A stretch of DNA of 57,911 bases from a virus: positions 1 to 57,911 of the IMG/VR virus record IMGVR_UViG_3300009551_000018; one strand, 5' to 3'. Each line of letters begins with the position of its first letter. Positions within the stretch are counted from its first letter, which is position 1. A program made the translations under genes and the position numbers. Shown piece by piece: positions 57,601 to 57,911 of this stretch. The notes under the pieces were generated by a model. It was not told the DNA's origin and did no database searches. It saw nothing but the letters and a program-made list of their open reading frames with translations.

Positions 57601-57726
57601 TTAAAATTCTCCTGAATCTGAATTATAACCTTCTCTTTTATTATTATGTCTTGCTATAAAAAATATAGCTAAAAATATGGCTGAGAATGTACTTATCCAT
57701 ATTATTAGTTCTTTTGCTTCACTCAT
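57601..57726 (-). CDS. Single-pass membrane protein, 41 aa
   Basis: MSEAKELIIWISTFSAIFL, about 20 hydrophobic residues, then polar RHNNKREGYNSDSGEF. Stop is one base from the methyltransferase start. Role unknown. Confidence 0.55.
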   Translation of the reverse strand: MSEAKELIIWISTFSAIFLAIFFIARHNNKREGYNSDSGEF

Positions 57727-57887
57727 TTCGTTTCGTTTTTAGGTTTATGACTTACTTCTTGCTTGCTAACGTGCTTGGTTAAAAGATAGGCAGCATAAGC
57801 CCCGACCTTTTTAATACCGGCTTTTTTACCTTCTTCACTCAATTTATCGTGAACGTCATCTTCGACTATGGGTTGCAATCGTTTCAT
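57723..57887 (-). CDS. Small basic protein, 54 aa
   Basis: MKRLQPIVEDDVHDKLSEEG then KKAGIKKVGAYAAYLLTKHV. The KKVG-x-YAAYLL end resembles the second helix of small ribbon-helix-helix-like proteins, but is not decisive. It overlaps the terminal repeat (partial copy at 1-99) and is coupled to the next gene (ATGA). Confidence 0.6.
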   Translation of the reverse strand: MKRLQPIVEDDVHDKLSEEGKKAGIKKVGAYAAYLLTKHVSKQEVSHKPKNETK

Positions 57888-57911
57888 GGTATTTTTCTAT
57901 TTGGTCGCGAA
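57789..57911. repeat. Direct terminal repeat, right copy
   Basis: Identical to 1-123. It ends inside the 3' part of the CAT tRNA gene, so only ten bases of that gene appear at this end. Confidence 0.97.

Noticed and set aside
1-57911. CRISPR array, integrase, repressor or reverse transcriptase
   Set aside because: No regularly spaced repeats, and no protein with tyrosine/serine recombinase, CI-like or RT (YxDD) motifs was found among the translated genes.

Overview
The window is an essentially complete genome of a tailed siphovirus-like phage of a Bacteroidota host. It is low in G+C. Its first 123 bases are repeated exactly as its last 123 (1-123 = 57789-57911), so the unique sequence closes into a circle of 57,788 bp or the molecule carries a short direct terminal repeat. 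The Bacteroidota assignment rests on three things. Promoters of the form TTTG-N18-21-TAnnTTTG recur in gaps, and starts lack Shine-Dalgarno sequences and are A-rich. Exported proteins have signal peptides ending in ...AQ/GQ/SQ, and tail proteins carry SprB-, He_PIG- and MBG-like domains. I found no integrase, repressor, polymerase, primase or replicative helicase. A virulent lifestyle relying on host replication is the simplest inference.

Almost all genes lie on the minus strand, so they read right to left. Late block 1 (7.9 kb to 0.86 kb) runs TerS, TerL, HK97-type portal, MuF-like head protein, prohead protease with a zinc ribbon, and HK97 major capsid, ending at a terminator. A new promoter near 0.6 kb then reads a small gene, an interrupted tRNA-like element and a tRNA with anticodon CAT. 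It continues round the circle into two small genes and a cassette for glycan chemistry (57.6 to 52.1 kb: methyltransferase, SDR epimerase, several glycosyltransferases including a three-domain fusion). The cassette sits between the capsid gene and the head-tail connectors. The tail genes follow (52.1 to 39.5 kb): connector, adaptor, gp10-like, terminator-like, tube, chaperones with a probable -1 frameshift at nine A, tape measure, a large tip protein, a second tube-like protein, an Mtd_N-like protein and a fibre with a signal peptide. A membrane-protein cluster (39.0-37.7 kb), a secreted beta-helix/He_PIG/MBG spike, a Spo11/Topo VI-A-like protein, endolysin and holin complete the late region.

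The early/middle region (32.1 to 8.0 kb, minus) has many small unknown genes. It also holds a recombination set (Cas4/AddB-like nuclease with four cysteines, Rad52-like annealing protein, VRR-NUC nuclease), a replication-initiator-like protein, two DNA methyltransferase-type proteins (one fused to an SNF2-type helicase), YopX and an HNH-like protein. Four plus-strand cassettes interrupt the minus-strand plan: 662-811, 3157-3811, 32192-33222 (with an HNH homing-type endonuclease) and 50206-50505. Two genes in the 8-11 kb stretch are broken, one by an in-frame stop and one by a frameshift in a homopolymer.

The items most worth a second look are the glycan cassette inside the virion operon, the Topo VI-A/Spo11-like protein without a B subunit, the promoter plus leader motif repeated upstream of early genes, the HNH insertion next to a duplicated gene start, and the interrupted tRNA-like element.
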